Assembly (NCBI RefSeq): GCF_003762835.1
Contig: NZ_RJWA01000002.1
Span: 1-64,000, forward strand
Direction: 5' to 3'
Length of the DNA: 64,000 nucleotides
Source of the DNA: Micromonospora sp. HM5-17
Lineage (GTDB): Bacteria > Actinomycetota > Actinomycetes > Mycobacteriales > Micromonosporaceae
Program-made: the position numbers and the translations under genes
In this document: in pieces, positions 8,230-17,959 of the stretch
How the letters are laid out: every line of letters starts with the position of its first letter
Numbering within the stretch: the first letter of the stretch is position 1
The notes under the pieces: generated by a model
The model's database searches: none
Told to the model about the DNA's origin: nothing
What the model saw: the letters and a program-made list of their open reading frames with translations, nothing else

Positions 8230-9627
8230 TTACTTGTTGAAAGTTCGGATCAGGTCGAGGAAAAGGCGCAGCTTGTCAACGTCGGCTGGCTTTACCGGGT
8301 CGGGATTGAAGTGCATCACGCCGTTGCGCACCCTGCGCAGATGGTCGAGGCGGCTGATGAATATCTTGCGGTCCACCGGCCAGCCGAGCTGCGCCCAGCA
8401 CTTGGGATTGTCCAGGACGGCCTGGTAGTTGCCCATGGTCATGGTCTCGAACGAGCGGAACGTCTGCCCGGCGGCGTCACACGCTTCGCGGACGGTGTCG
8501 GCGTCGAAGGTGCCCTGAATCAGCCGGCGCAGCTCCTGGTCGACCTCGCCGATCAGCAGGAACGGGGTTGCCGTCTCGTCGTACTTGTCGACCACGTCGG
8601 CGGCGGTGATGATGCCGGTGATCTTGCGGTCGAAGTCGCGGACGAAGATGAAGCCCTCCCGGCGGATGGTGTCCAGTACCCGGAGCAGGCGTACGTCGTA
8701 GTCGAAGACCTGGGCCGGCACGATGGTGTCCCGCAGCGTCGCTCGCGGATCCGCGTGCTGGGCCTGCGCGATCGACTTCCAGCTCACCGCCCCGTGCAGC
8801 GTGTACGGGTTGGGCAGGACCGCGAGCTGGGAGAAATCGTTCAGCCGCATGATCGTGATGGCCTCCTGCAGGGAGGCGGTCGGCGGGATGGACACCAGGG
8901 TGTCCTCGCCAGAGAGCAGGTTGCCGAGGGTCAGCCCGATTTCGGCGTCGCTCTCCTCGGTCAGGTCTGCCTGGAGTGATCCGGAGTCGTCGGAGATCGG
9001 GCTGCCCGGCTGACTCTGCTCGGCGGGCTCCGGCGGGGTGACGAGCCGGACTGTCCGGTCGAGGCTGACGGCGCGGAAATCGGGCACCGTGGTGAGGCCA
9101 TGGTTTGCGAGATCGGCGTCGATCTGCCGGATGACCTCCCGGTCGCGGTCCTCGAACCCCCACCAGCCCAGGAGTTGACGCACCGTCAACGCCTCGGGCT
9201 CACCTGACTTGGCCTTTTCCCGTGCCGCCTCGAGCCTTGCGAGCCGGTCCCGGGCCGCCGCCGAGTCCGCCGGGTCTCGGCTTTCCGCGTCCGATGTCGC
9301 CGTCTCGGCGGCGACCATGGCCAGGAGCTGTCGACGCAGCTCGTGCAGGGTGGGGCCGTTGCGGCCGACCCGCCAGGCCTCCCAGCCCGGCACCGTGCCC
9401 AGACCGCTCGCCGCGCTGGCTGCCGCCGACGGGGTGGCGAACTCCCGACCGTCCGGAAGCCGAAGCCGACCCGGCGAGACCACCGTCGACCGGTGGGGCG
9501 TCATCCCGAGCCGCTGCTCGAAGAACAGCTCCTGGCCGTCGGTGAGTAGCCCGGCGTCCAGCAGGTCGGAGATGCGGACCCGGCGTCCGTTGATCAGAAC
9601 TTCGCGACGCGTCCGAGGTGAGGACAT
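8230..9627 (-). CDS. RAMA-CBS protein with C-terminal HEPN-like motif
   Basis: This 465-residue protein appears modular. Residues about 8-90 match a RAMA domain (ISDLLDAGLLTDGQELFF, then GRLRLPDGREFATPSAAAS and a GWEAWRVGR end), a fold linked to restriction-modification proteins and proposed to read modified DNA. After a charged linker comes a CBS pair (about 240-375; LVSIPPTASLQEAITIM, ITGIITAADVVDKY), a module that commonly binds nucleotides. The C-terminal 80 residues contain RRVRNGVMHF, an R-N-x3-H arrangement like the HEPN ribonuclease signature, at about residues 434-439. The ATG at 9627 is preferred because the upstream ATG at 9666 has no ribosome site. A nucleotide-gated, DNA-modification-sensing nuclease is an inference. 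It lies between array 3 and other defence-like genes. Confidence 0.75.
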   Translation of the reverse strand: MSSPRTRREVLINGRRVRISDLLDAGLLTDGQELFFEQRLGMTPHRSTVVSPGRLRLPDGREFATPSAAASAASGLGTVPGWEAWRVGRNGPTLHELRRQLLAMVAAETATSDAESRDPADSAAARDRLARLEAAREKAKSGEPEALTVRQLLGWWGFEDRDREVIRQIDADLANHGLTTVPDFRAVSLDRTVRLVTPPEPAEQSQPGSPISDDSGSLQADLTEESDAEIGLTLGNLLSGEDTLVSIPPTASLQEAITIMRLNDFSQLAVLPNPYTLHGAVSWKSIAQAQHADPRATLRDTIVPAQVFDYDVRLLRVLDTIRREGFIFVRDFDRKITGIITAADVVDKYDETATPFLLIGEVDQELRRLIQGTFDADTVREACDAAGQTFRSFETMTMGNYQAVLDNPKCWAQLGWPVDRKIFISRLDHLRRVRNGVMHFNPDPVKPADVDKLRLFLDLIRTFNK

Positions 9628-9753
9628 GCGGAGGTCTCTCCAGGGGGTGGGCACGGTGGAAGGCATGGAATGCTACTGACCGAAGTGGATCGACTGCAAG
9701 GACGCTACGACAGGCGCGTGGACGAGCGGCGAGGCGGCCGTCGGCCACGGAGG

Positions 9754-10115
9754 TCAGGCCTTCGCCACCTTCTCGAGGAACACCATCCAACTCGCGCTCT
9801 TTGCGAACCACGGGGTGACAGCAGCTTCATCGCCACGATGTGTCGCGCGATTTCCACGCTGTCGGCCTCGCTGTACGGCTTGAAGGCTGACGGCTTGACC
9901 CCCGGCGGGCGCACCGCCCTCTTCAATGCCTCCTTGGCATTCCGGATCTTGCCAACATCACGGCCAGCGTAGTCGTCGGGTAGGCGCCAGGAAGGCCGTA
10001 CCGCCTTCACCGCCTGCGGGAAGAGAAACCACCAGGTCTCGGTCTCCCACGCTGGTACGACGGCGTGGACGGGCCATGGGAGCGACGAGTAGCGATGCTT
10101 GATCTTCCGCGATCT
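9754..10115 (-). pseudogene. C-terminal remnant of a DUF4276 (TOPRIM-like) protein
   Basis: The frame reads HAVVPAWETETWWFLFPQ, then KIRNAKEALKRAV, typical of the C-terminal half of DUF4276 proteins that accompany RecF-like ATPases. The expected N-terminal half with the acidic TOPRIM residues is absent; upstream sequence is instead the C-terminal coding of the ATPase. Near 9810-9820 (CACCCCG run) another indel shifts the frame; the alternative frame ends naturally as WFAKSASWMVFLEKVAKA at 9754. It therefore cannot make a normal protein. Confidence 0.7.
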
Positions 10116-11285
10116 CCCCGTGCAGCTCTGCCTCCATCTGCCGGACAAGCTCGGGCTCGATGGCGGGAATGCGGGAGGCGGCGTCCTCACCGCGTTCACA
10201 GACGATCGGCTCGGCAGGCCGCAGCCGGTTGACCAGCGGAGGGGAATGGGTGGCGATCAGGAACTGCGTACGCTCCGACGCTTCTCGCAGCAGTTCCACC
10301 AGTCGGTCGAGTACGTGTGGGTGCAGCCCGTGGTCGATTTCCTCGATGCAGGTCAGGCGCGGTGGCGCGGGATCGTAGAGCAGGGCGAGGAGAGCGAGCG
10401 CCCGGATCGAGCCGTAGGACGCCTCCTGTAGCGTCGTCGAGCCGGGGAGACCACGTTCGATCAGGGTGAGCACCGTCCCCTCACCGGCTCCGCCGATCGT
10501 CTCGAAGTCCAGGTCCTCCAGCCCGGGGATGAACCTTCGGGCGTCCGCCACCAGGGCGGCGAATCGGTCGGGGTGATGGTTCGCCACGTAGGCGAGAAAG
10601 GCTGCCAGGTTGGCGGCGTTGTTGTCGAACCGTGGGCTCAGCGGCTGCGTGGACGGGCGGCGGGCGGCGGCCACGTCGACGTCGAAGACCCGGAAGCTGG
10701 CGAACAGGTTTGCCAGCGCCTCCACCTGCTCGCCGCCGTCTTCAGGGCTCAACTTCGGCAACGTGGACAGCCCGAGGGAGCCCTCCCGCAGGCTCGCACT
10801 GCTTTCCTTGCCGTCGACGTCAAAGATGATCTTGCTGCCCTTGATCTCGATCCGGCGACCCGGACCGGCCACTCGTTCGAACAGGAACGACTCCGCGCGC
10901 CTCAGGACAGGACTCCGCGGGCGAGAACTTCGTGCGCCCCGCCCAACCCCGGAAAGCGGCCCGGGTGAGAACGTCAACGAGTAGCTGTCCGTCGTCCGGG
11001 CGCTGCTGTGTCTCGTGCTGCGGCCTCGACTTCGATGCCGATCCTGTCGTCGTCGGCGCCCCGGAACAGGACACGATCGAACCCGCCCCGGCGGTCGAGT
11101 GCCGGCGCCAGGTCCTCCCGGATGGCGTCGCCCAGGAAGGCGATGACGTCGAGCAGGCTGGACTTCCCGGCGCCGTTCGGGCCGACCAGAACGTTGAGCG
11201 CGCCCAGCCGTACCTCCGCGTCGCGGAGGCTCCGGAAATTGCTCACCTTGAGCCTGAGCAGGTACGGCGGACGTTTGACGGCCAC
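10116..11285 (-). pseudogene. Degraded RecF/SMC-like AAA ATPase
   Basis: A GTG at 11285 opens VAVKRPPYLLRLKVSNFRS, with a P-loop VGPNGAGKSS near residue 35. This frame stops at about 10974. The ATPase continues in another frame with ESFLFERVAG, GSKIIFDVDG, the signature-like EASYGSIRALALLALL, Walker B CIEEIDHGLHP and IATHSPPLV. Coding then runs to VRQMEAELHGE and passes into unrelated frame near 10115, where DUF4276 coding begins. At least one frameshift (about 11000) and loss of the C-terminus make it a pseudogene. Intact relatives are paired with a DUF4276 TOPRIM-like gene and are suspected defence modules. It diverges from the helicase gene at 11468. Confidence 0.8.
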
Positions 11286-11467
11286 GCTGGGAGCCTACTG
11301 GGTCCAGGCGTGCTCCGGGCGGCCAACGCCGCCGCGGCCGACTGGCCCGTCGCGATCGCGGCTGGCGCACCGCAACCGACCTGTGGGGGTTTGCGCGTCT
11401 CAGTAGACAGATTCACGACAGATTGCGTGTTGATCGCGCGGAGTAGCATGCCTGCGGTGAGTTGCTC

Positions 11468-14400
11468 ATGAGGCCGACGATCGCCGCCGACACCCTTCGC
11501 CGAACGCTCACCCAGTATCTGACCACCACATTTGGGCTGACGGACGAACCGGTACGGCGTGGGCTGGAGGCGTTTTTCACCCACCCTGAGCAGGGCATCT
11601 TTCGGGGGCCGTACCTGCGGATCCGCACGCCGTTCCGGCCCGCTCCCGACACCTGGCGCTCCACTCTGGACTGGGCACCGGCTGACCTCGAACCCTGGCT
11701 TCACCAGGCGAAAGCGTTCGCCCGGCTCTCCACTGTGGGCAAGGCGGCCGAGCCGACCCTGATCACCACCGGCACCGGGTCCGGCAAGACGGAAGCGTTC
11801 CTGATCCCGATCCTCGACCATTGCCGGCGGGCCCGGCTGCGGCACGGGCCGGGTATCAAGGCGATCTTGCTCTACCCGATGAACGCGCTTGCCGCCGACC
11901 AGACCAAGCGGATCGACGAACTCCTCACCAACAATGCCGAATTGCACCAGGTCACCGCCGGTCTCTACATCGGCGACGTGGCCGCGGTCGAGTATCCCCG
12001 GGTGCTGACCAAGCGCTCAGAAATGCGCCGAAATCCGCCCGACATTCTGATCACGAACTACAAGATGCTCGACCTGCTCCTCCAGCGTGTCGACGACCTG
12101 CCGCTGTGGGAGGGGGCCGCTCCGGCGTACGTCGTACTCGACGAGTTCCACACCTACGACGGCGCGCAGGGCACCGACGTGGCGATCCTGCTGCGCCGCC
12201 TCGCCGCCGCCCTCAACCTCGACACGCCCGAACGCCCACTCGGGCCGATCTGTCCGGTCGCCACCTCGGCCACCCTCGGCTCCGGCGGCGGCCGGGACAG
12301 CGGTACCGCGATCCGCGAGGTCGCCGAGCAGGTCTTCGGGGTGCCGTTTCCGCCCGACTCGCTCATCGAGGAGGAGCGGTACGAGCCGGCCGAGTTCATC
12401 TCCCGGCAGGACTACGAGCTGCCCCTGCCCGATCCGGAGGTCCTGGCCGCCGTCGACGCGCGGGATCCGGCCGAGGCGAACGACCGGCTCGCCGAACTCC
12501 TGCTCGGCCAGATCCCGCCCGACCGGGGCCGGCTCGGTGAGCTGCTCCGCACACATCCGCTGACCAAGGCGCTGCTCGACGCGCTCGGCCCGGCACCGCG
12601 CACCTTCGAGGAGGTCATCGAGGTCCTGCCCCGCAAGAACGCCATCGGCTGGGGCAGCGCGATGAAGACCCGACCCGAGATCACCGCGCGGGCCCTGGCC
12701 CGGTTCGTCGGCCTGCTCGCCGCCGCGGCGAACCCGGAGCATCCCCGCCGGCCGCTGCTCAACATCGAAACCCACCTGTGGGTGCGGTCGGTCTCCCGGT
12801 TGTTGCGCGGTGTCGGTTCGGAGGTCACCTTCGCCTGGTACGGCGAGCCGGAGCGGGAGGCTGACCCGTTCGCGCCGGAGGCTGACCGGGTGGTGGCGGA
12901 CCGTAACCATCCGCTGCTGCCCGCCATCTACTGCCGGCACTGCGGGCGCTCCGGTTGGGCGGCGTTCTCACCCGAGCGGGACCCGCACGAGCTGGAGACC
13001 GATCCGGACCGGATCTATTCGGCCTCGGTCGGCCGGGACAAGCGCCGGGTCCGGTCCTTCATCGCGGTCACCGCCGACGAGATCCAGCACCGTGACCGGG
13101 GCCTGCTGGTCCTGGAACACGGTCGCCGGGTCCGCCCGTTCGACCCGGCGACCGACCGGGCCGGCCGGCTCGGCGACGAGTCCGTGGTCGTCCTCGGTGA
13201 CCTGACCAGCGTCGACGCCGCCGAAAAGGACCGCTGCCCCTCCTGCGGCCTCGACCACGGTATCCGCTACCTCGGTGCCGGCCTGGCCACCCTCGCCTCG
13301 GTCGCGATCACCCAGCTCTTCACCGGCGGCGAACTCGGCCCCGGCGAACGCAAGACCCTGCTCTTCAACGACTCGGTGCAGGACGCCGCCCACCGGGCCG
13401 GGTTCGTCGCCAACCGGTCGTACGCGTTCTCGCTGCGGACGCTGCTGGCCCAACAGCTTCGTCCCGGGGTGCCGGTCGGGCTGGACGAGCTGATCGTCGA
13501 GATGATCGCTGCGGCCGTCGAGCCGGAGATCCTTTCCACCGTCGTCCCGCCCGACCTGCACGACCAACCCGGGGTCGACAGCTTGCTCGCCGGGGAGAAC
13601 ACCGGTGACCGGAGAACCTGGACGCTGGTGGGCGAGCGGCTCGCCTTCGCCACCATCCTGGAGACCGGGCTGCGCGCCCGGCAGGGCCGGACCCTGGAGC
13701 TGACCCGTACCGTCGCGGTCGAGGTCGGCCTCGACGACCCGGCCGGCGCGGCGGCGCTGTGCCGGGACGTCCACCTGACCGGGCCCGGCGCTGGCGGCGG
13801 GCCGCTGCCCGACGACGCCCGCTACCGCGCCTTCCTGCGCGGGCTGCTGGAACGGCTGCGCGCCCGGGGGGCGATCTACCACGAGTGGCTGGTCCCGTAC
13901 CTGCGACGCGGCGGCACCCGCTGGCAGATCTGGGGCGGACGCCCGGCGGGGATGCCGGCGTTTCCGCACGGGCTCTCCGGGCCGGCGTTCCTGCTGGCCC
14001 GTCCGAAGGCGCGATCGGAGTTCGACGCGATCGGCACCAAGGGCAACTGGTACCAGGACTGGACCAGCCGATGCCTCGGGCTCGACCCACCGGCCGCCAG
14101 CCACTACCTCGATCGGCTGCTCCCGGCGCTGGCCGCGGCCGGGATCGTCGCGGTCGGGGACACCGAGGACGGCAACCGGGTGTATGGGCTGCTCCCCGGC
14201 CACCTGCGGGTGACCCGGCTCGACGACGCCGCCGCGATCGAGGCCGGGATCGGCTGCGACACCTGCCACTGGCAGCAGACCGAGCATCCCGACCGGATCG
14301 TCGACTGGGTGGGCCAGCCGTGTCCGCAGTGCCGCTGCGGCGGCCGGCTGCGGCCGGTCCGCGACGAGAGCGCCCCGGATGACTACTACCGGCGGCTCTA

Positions 14401-17400
14401 CCTGGACAGCCCGGTGTTCCGGGTGGTCACCGGCGAGCACACCGGCATGCTCACCCGGGCCCAGCGGGAAACCGTCGAACAGCGCTTCCGGGCCGGTGAG
14501 CGGTACACCGACCCGAACGTCCTCTCCTGCACCCCGACCCTGGAGATGGGGATCGACATCGGCGACCTCTCGGCGGTGGTGCTCGCCTCGCTGCCGTCCG
14601 GGCCGGCCAACTACGTACAACGGGCCGGCCGGGCCGGCCGCCGGAGCGGGAACGCCCTGGTGCTCACAATGGTCGGCCGTACCGAGCGGGACCGCTACTA
14701 CCTGACCGACCCGACGAACATGATCGCCGGGCAGATTGTCCCGCCCGGCTGCTTCCTCTCCGCCGTGGAGATTCTGCGCCGGCAGTACCTCGCGCACCTG
14801 ATCGATCTCGCCGCTCGGGGGCGGCTCCCCGGGGTCCTGCCGCTGCCCCGCCGCGCCCACCGGCTCTTCGGGTCCGGCGGGTGGCTCACCACCCTCGCCG
14901 AGGCCGGGCAGCGGGACGCCGCGCGGCTCGTCGGAAGGTTCCTCGCACTCTTCGGCGACAAGGTCTCCCGCCCCGCCGCCGAGCAGCTACGTCAGTTCGC
15001 CGACGCCGGCCTCATCGACCGGGTCAAGCGGGCCGGGGCCGACTGGGAGGCCCGCCGGGACGACCTGCTGCGCCGGCTCGCCGGGATCGAGGCCGTCGCC
15101 GCCACGCTGGTCACCAGCGATCCCGACCAGGCCCGCGAGCAGCGGATGCTGAGGTCGGAGGCGCGTGAGGTCCGCAAGCTCCTGCACCGCCTCGCCGGCG
15201 CCGCCGCCCACGGCACCCTGGTCGAACTCGGTCTGCTGCCCAACTACGCGCTGATCGACCACCGCACCATGCTGGAGGCCACCCTCACCTGGGAGGACAA
15301 GCTGCCGGACGGCAACCGCCGCTTCCACACCGAGCTGCGCGATTACGACCGCCCGGCGCGGCCGGCGCTGGTCGAACTCGCCCCCGGCAACATCTACTAC
15401 GTCCGGGGCTACCAGCACGAGATCTCCGGACTGGACCTTGGTCCGGTAAACCGGCCGGCGTACGAGCGGTGGCGGATCTGTGCCCGGTGCGGCTACGCCC
15501 GTACCCACCTGGCCCAGGAGGACACCCGACCCTGCCCCCGCTGCGAGGATCCCGGGCTGGCCGACCAGAGCCGGGTCTTCACCGTCCTCCGCCCGACCCG
15601 GGTCTTCAGCCGGGACCGGCGCGACGACGCGCGGATCCGGGACGACAGCGACGACCGGCAACGCCGCTTCTACGTCACCCCGGCCACGGTCGACATCGAC
15701 CCGGACCGGATCGACTCCTCCTGGCGCCACACCACGGAGACCTTCGGCGTCGACTACACCCGGGACGCCATCGTCCGGCACTACAACCTCGGGGCGCGGC
15801 GCTACGACCGGGCCACCGAGTACTTCGGTGGTCAGGAGGTGCGGCTCAACCCGTTCCACACCTGCGACTCCTGCGGCGGGACGACCATCGACGGGCAGCC
15901 CACCCCGAGCCAGGAGGTCGCGGCGCTCCTGTCGGGGTCGGCGGTGAGTAGGGAGGCCGAGCACCACCGGCCCTGGTGCCCGCACCGCCGGTCGCCCGGC
16001 ACCGCCCGGCACGTGCCGATCATTCTCGCGCACGAGCTGCGTACCGAGGCGCTGCGGATTCTCATCCCGGCGGTCACCGCTCTGGTCCGGGAACGCGTGG
16101 TGTCGTTCGCCGCCGCCATCCGACTCGGCATCGCCGCCGAGTACGGCGGCGACCCGGCGCACATCCAGAAGCTCGAAGCCACCATGCCGGACCGCACCAG
16201 CCCGGCGACCCGCAACTACGTCGTCGTCTACGACACCCAGCCGCAGGGCACCGGCTACCTGCACCGGCTCGCCGACCCCGAACAGTTCCGCCGGATCCTC
16301 CAACGGGCCCGGCAGATCATCGGCACCTGCGTCTGTCAGCACGAGGGCCGGGTCGCCTGCCACCGCTGCCTGCTGCGGTACGCCCGCGACCACGAGTACG
16401 CGCTGATGAGCCGGGCCGAGGCGCTCGGCATGCTGAGCCGGCTCCTCGACACCTGGGCGGTGAGCTCCGGCATCCGTACCGACGACATCTCGCTGATCCA
16501 GCAGGTGGAGAGCGAGCTTGAGGCACGGTTTCTCACCAAGCTGCTGACCTGGGCCGGCCAGCCCGACTCGGGCGTACGCGTCGAGAAACGGACCGACCAC
16601 GACGGCGCCCGCCTGCGCGACCTGTGGATCACCGCGCCGAACGGTGTCGATGTCACGCACTGGCAGATGAAGCTCCAGAACACCATCCGGGGAACCCGAC
16701 CGGACGTGCACTTCCGGCGCCTGGACGCACCGGCACCGGACGTCGTCGTCTACCTCGACGGCTTCAAGTACCACGCGTCCGCGGCGCACAATCGGCTCGC
16801 CGACGACGCGGAGAAGCGCAACAGGCTCCGCGCCCACGACTTCTACGTCTTCGGCCTCACCTGGGACGACGTCGACGGCTGGCGGACCGGTGCCGAGGGT
16901 GCCGACGGTGGTGCTGCCGCCGGCTGGGAGCCCTACGGCGGGCTGGCGAAGCAGCGGGCCCGCGACCACTACCGGAAGACGGCCCCAGAGTCCGACCCCG
17001 GCGAACTGGAGCGGTACGTCTGGACCAATCCGGTCGAGCTGCTGTTGCGCTTCCTCGCCGAGCCGGACCCGGACCTGTGGCGGCGGCGAACGGAGGCGGC
17101 CCTCGCCGGTCTGTTGGGCCAGGCCACGGAGAGGCCGACCCGGGCCGACTCCAGCGGTATCGGTGAGCGCATCCTCGCCTCGCTGCGCGGCGCGCCGTTG
17201 CCGCCACCCGCACCGGGCCGGATCAGCCTGGTCCGGGCGGTCGACGCCGATGACTGCCCGGTGACCCTGATCGTTGACGGACGCGATGGGGTGCCGGTCT
17301 GGTCGGCGCTGGCGATCATCGATGACCGGCCGGAAACCGTCGGAGCCGCGAGCGAGGACGCCCAGCAGCGACACCGCCGCCGCTGGGCGGCATGGTTGCG

Positions 17401-17959
17401 CTGGGGGAATCTCCTCCAGTTCCTCGCCGCCGGCGGCGGCGACGGTGCGCAGTTGACATTTTCCGCACTGGATGGCTTTGACCCGATGTCGATGGCGGTG
17501 TGCGAGGGTACCGGGCTACGGCTGGCCCATCGGCCGACGCCGATCGATCCCGAGACCGCCGCCTGGCTCGGTCGCTCTCCGGAGCCGGCGCCGCCACCGG
17601 CGGAGGAGACCATCGACGTCGACCACTCGTGGCGGGAGGTACTCCAGTACATTGATCGCGACGAGTCGGCGCTGGAGGCGTTGGTGCGGACCCTGATCCG
17701 GCGAGGGTTGCCCGCGCCGGTCGTCGGCTACGAACTTGGTGACCAGGGCTGGCCAGCCGAGCTGGCCTGGCCCGAGCAGCGGATCGCGGTGGTGCTGTCC
17801 GGCGCCCCTGACGATCCCGAGATCATCGGTCGGGACACGGCGTACGCCGCCGCCGGCTGGCGTGCCCGGACCGCCCAGGAGTGGTCGGCGGACGAGTTGA
17901 TCGACCAGCTCGCACCGCCACCCGGTGCCGCACAGCCAACGGGGGGAGATCGTCGGTGA
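11468..17959 (+). CDS. Giant DEAD/DEAH helicase with DUF1998 domain (DruE-like) and nuclease-like C-terminus
   Basis: This 2163-residue superfamily 2 helicase has motif I TGTGSGKTEA near residue 103, a DEFH Walker B (VVLDEFHTYDGAQG, about 226), SAT motif III (about 268) and motif VI YVQRAGRAGRRSG (about 1050). Zinc-knuckle pairs occur near 490, 592, 930-950 and 1340-1360. The DUF1998/MZB cluster CVCQHEGRVACHRC lies near 1620. From about 1680 a region with TRPDVHF, VVVYLDGFKYH and FGLTWDDV resembles PD-(D/E)XK/Vsr-like nucleases. Size and order fit DruE of Druantia better than DrmA or DpdJ, but no other Druantia gene is present. GGTGAG precedes the ATG at 11468. Its TGA overlaps the next gene's ATG. 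Confidence 0.85.
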   Translation: MRPTIAADTLRRTLTQYLTTTFGLTDEPVRRGLEAFFTHPEQGIFRGPYLRIRTPFRPAPDTWRSTLDWAPADLEPWLHQAKAFARLSTVGKAAEPTLITTGTGSGKTEAFLIPILDHCRRARLRHGPGIKAILLYPMNALAADQTKRIDELLTNNAELHQVTAGLYIGDVAAVEYPRVLTKRSEMRRNPPDILITNYKMLDLLLQRVDDLPLWEGAAPAYVVLDEFHTYDGAQGTDVAILLRRLAAALNLDTPERPLGPICPVATSATLGSGGGRDSGTAIREVAEQVFGVPFPPDSLIEEERYEPAEFISRQDYELPLPDPEVLAAVDARDPAEANDRLAELLLGQIPPDRGRLGELLRTHPLTKALLDALGPAPRTFEEVIEVLPRKNAIGWGSAMKTRPEITARALARFVGLLAAAANPEHPRRPLLNIETHLWVRSVSRLLRGVGSEVTFAWYGEPEREADPFAPEADRVVADRNHPLLPAIYCRHCGRSGWAAFSPERDPHELETDPDRIYSASVGRDKRRVRSFIAVTADEIQHRDRGLLVLEHGRRVRPFDPATDRAGRLGDESVVVLGDLTSVDAAEKDRCPSCGLDHGIRYLGAGLATLASVAITQLFTGGELGPGERKTLLFNDSVQDAAHRAGFVANRSYAFSLRTLLAQQLRPGVPVGLDELIVEMIAAAVEPEILSTVVPPDLHDQPGVDSLLAGENTGDRRTWTLVGERLAFATILETGLRARQGRTLELTRTVAVEVGLDDPAGAAALCRDVHLTGPGAGGGPLPDDARYRAFLRGLLERLRARGAIYHEWLVPYLRRGGTRWQIWGGRPAGMPAFPHGLSGPAFLLARPKARSEFDAIGTKGNWYQDWTSRCLGLDPPAASHYLDRLLPALAAAGIVAVGDTEDGNRVYGLLPGHLRVTRLDDAAAIEAGIGCDTCHWQQTEHPDRIVDWVGQPCPQCRCGGRLRPVRDESAPDDYYRRLYLDSPVFRVVTGEHTGMLTRAQRETVEQRFRAGERYTDPNVLSCTPTLEMGIDIGDLSAVVLASLPSGPANYVQRAGRAGRRSGNALVLTMVGRTERDRYYLTDPTNMIAGQIVPPGCFLSAVEILRRQYLAHLIDLAARGRLPGVLPLPRRAHRLFGSGGWLTTLAEAGQRDAARLVGRFLALFGDKVSRPAAEQLRQFADAGLIDRVKRAGADWEARRDDLLRRLAGIEAVAATLVTSDPDQAREQRMLRSEAREVRKLLHRLAGAAAHGTLVELGLLPNYALIDHRTMLEATLTWEDKLPDGNRRFHTELRDYDRPARPALVELAPGNIYYVRGYQHEISGLDLGPVNRPAYERWRICARCGYARTHLAQEDTRPCPRCEDPGLADQSRVFTVLRPTRVFSRDRRDDARIRDDSDDRQRRFYVTPATVDIDPDRIDSSWRHTTETFGVDYTRDAIVRHYNLGARRYDRATEYFGGQEVRLNPFHTCDSCGGTTIDGQPTPSQEVAALLSGSAVSREAEHHRPWCPHRRSPGTARHVPIILAHELRTEALRILIPAVTALVRERVVSFAAAIRLGIAAEYGGDPAHIQKLEATMPDRTSPATRNYVVVYDTQPQGTGYLHRLADPEQFRRILQRARQIIGTCVCQHEGRVACHRCLLRYARDHEYALMSRAEALGMLSRLLDTWAVSSGIRTDDISLIQQVESELEARFLTKLLTWAGQPDSGVRVEKRTDHDGARLRDLWITAPNGVDVTHWQMKLQNTIRGTRPDVHFRRLDAPAPDVVVYLDGFKYHASAAHNRLADDAEKRNRLRAHDFYVFGLTWDDVDGWRTGAEGADGGAAAGWEPYGGLAKQRARDHYRKTAPESDPGELERYVWTNPVELLLRFLAEPDPDLWRRRTEAALAGLLGQATERPTRADSSGIGERILASLRGAPLPPPAPGRISLVRAVDADDCPVTLIVDGRDGVPVWSALAIIDDRPETVGAASEDAQQRHRRRWAAWLRWGNLLQFLAAGGGDGAQLTFSALDGFDPMSMAVCEGTGLRLAHRPTPIDPETAAWLGRSPEPAPPPAEETIDVDHSWREVLQYIDRDESALEALVRTLIRRGLPAPVVGYELGDQGWPAELAWPEQRIAVVLSGAPDDPEIIGRDTAYAAAGWRARTAQEWSADELIDQLAPPPGAAQPTGGDRR

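Noticed and set aside
12968-14860. Long minus-strand frames opposite the DUF1998 helicase (also 14987-17374)
   Set aside because: Pure antisense shadows; residue composition is Gly/Pro/Arg/Val-rich without domains.
11468-17959. Assignment of the giant helicase to DISARM (DrmA) or Dpd (DpdJ)
   Set aside because: Those proteins are much shorter and no drmB, drmC, drmD or dpd partner is present; a DruE-like label fits size and order better.
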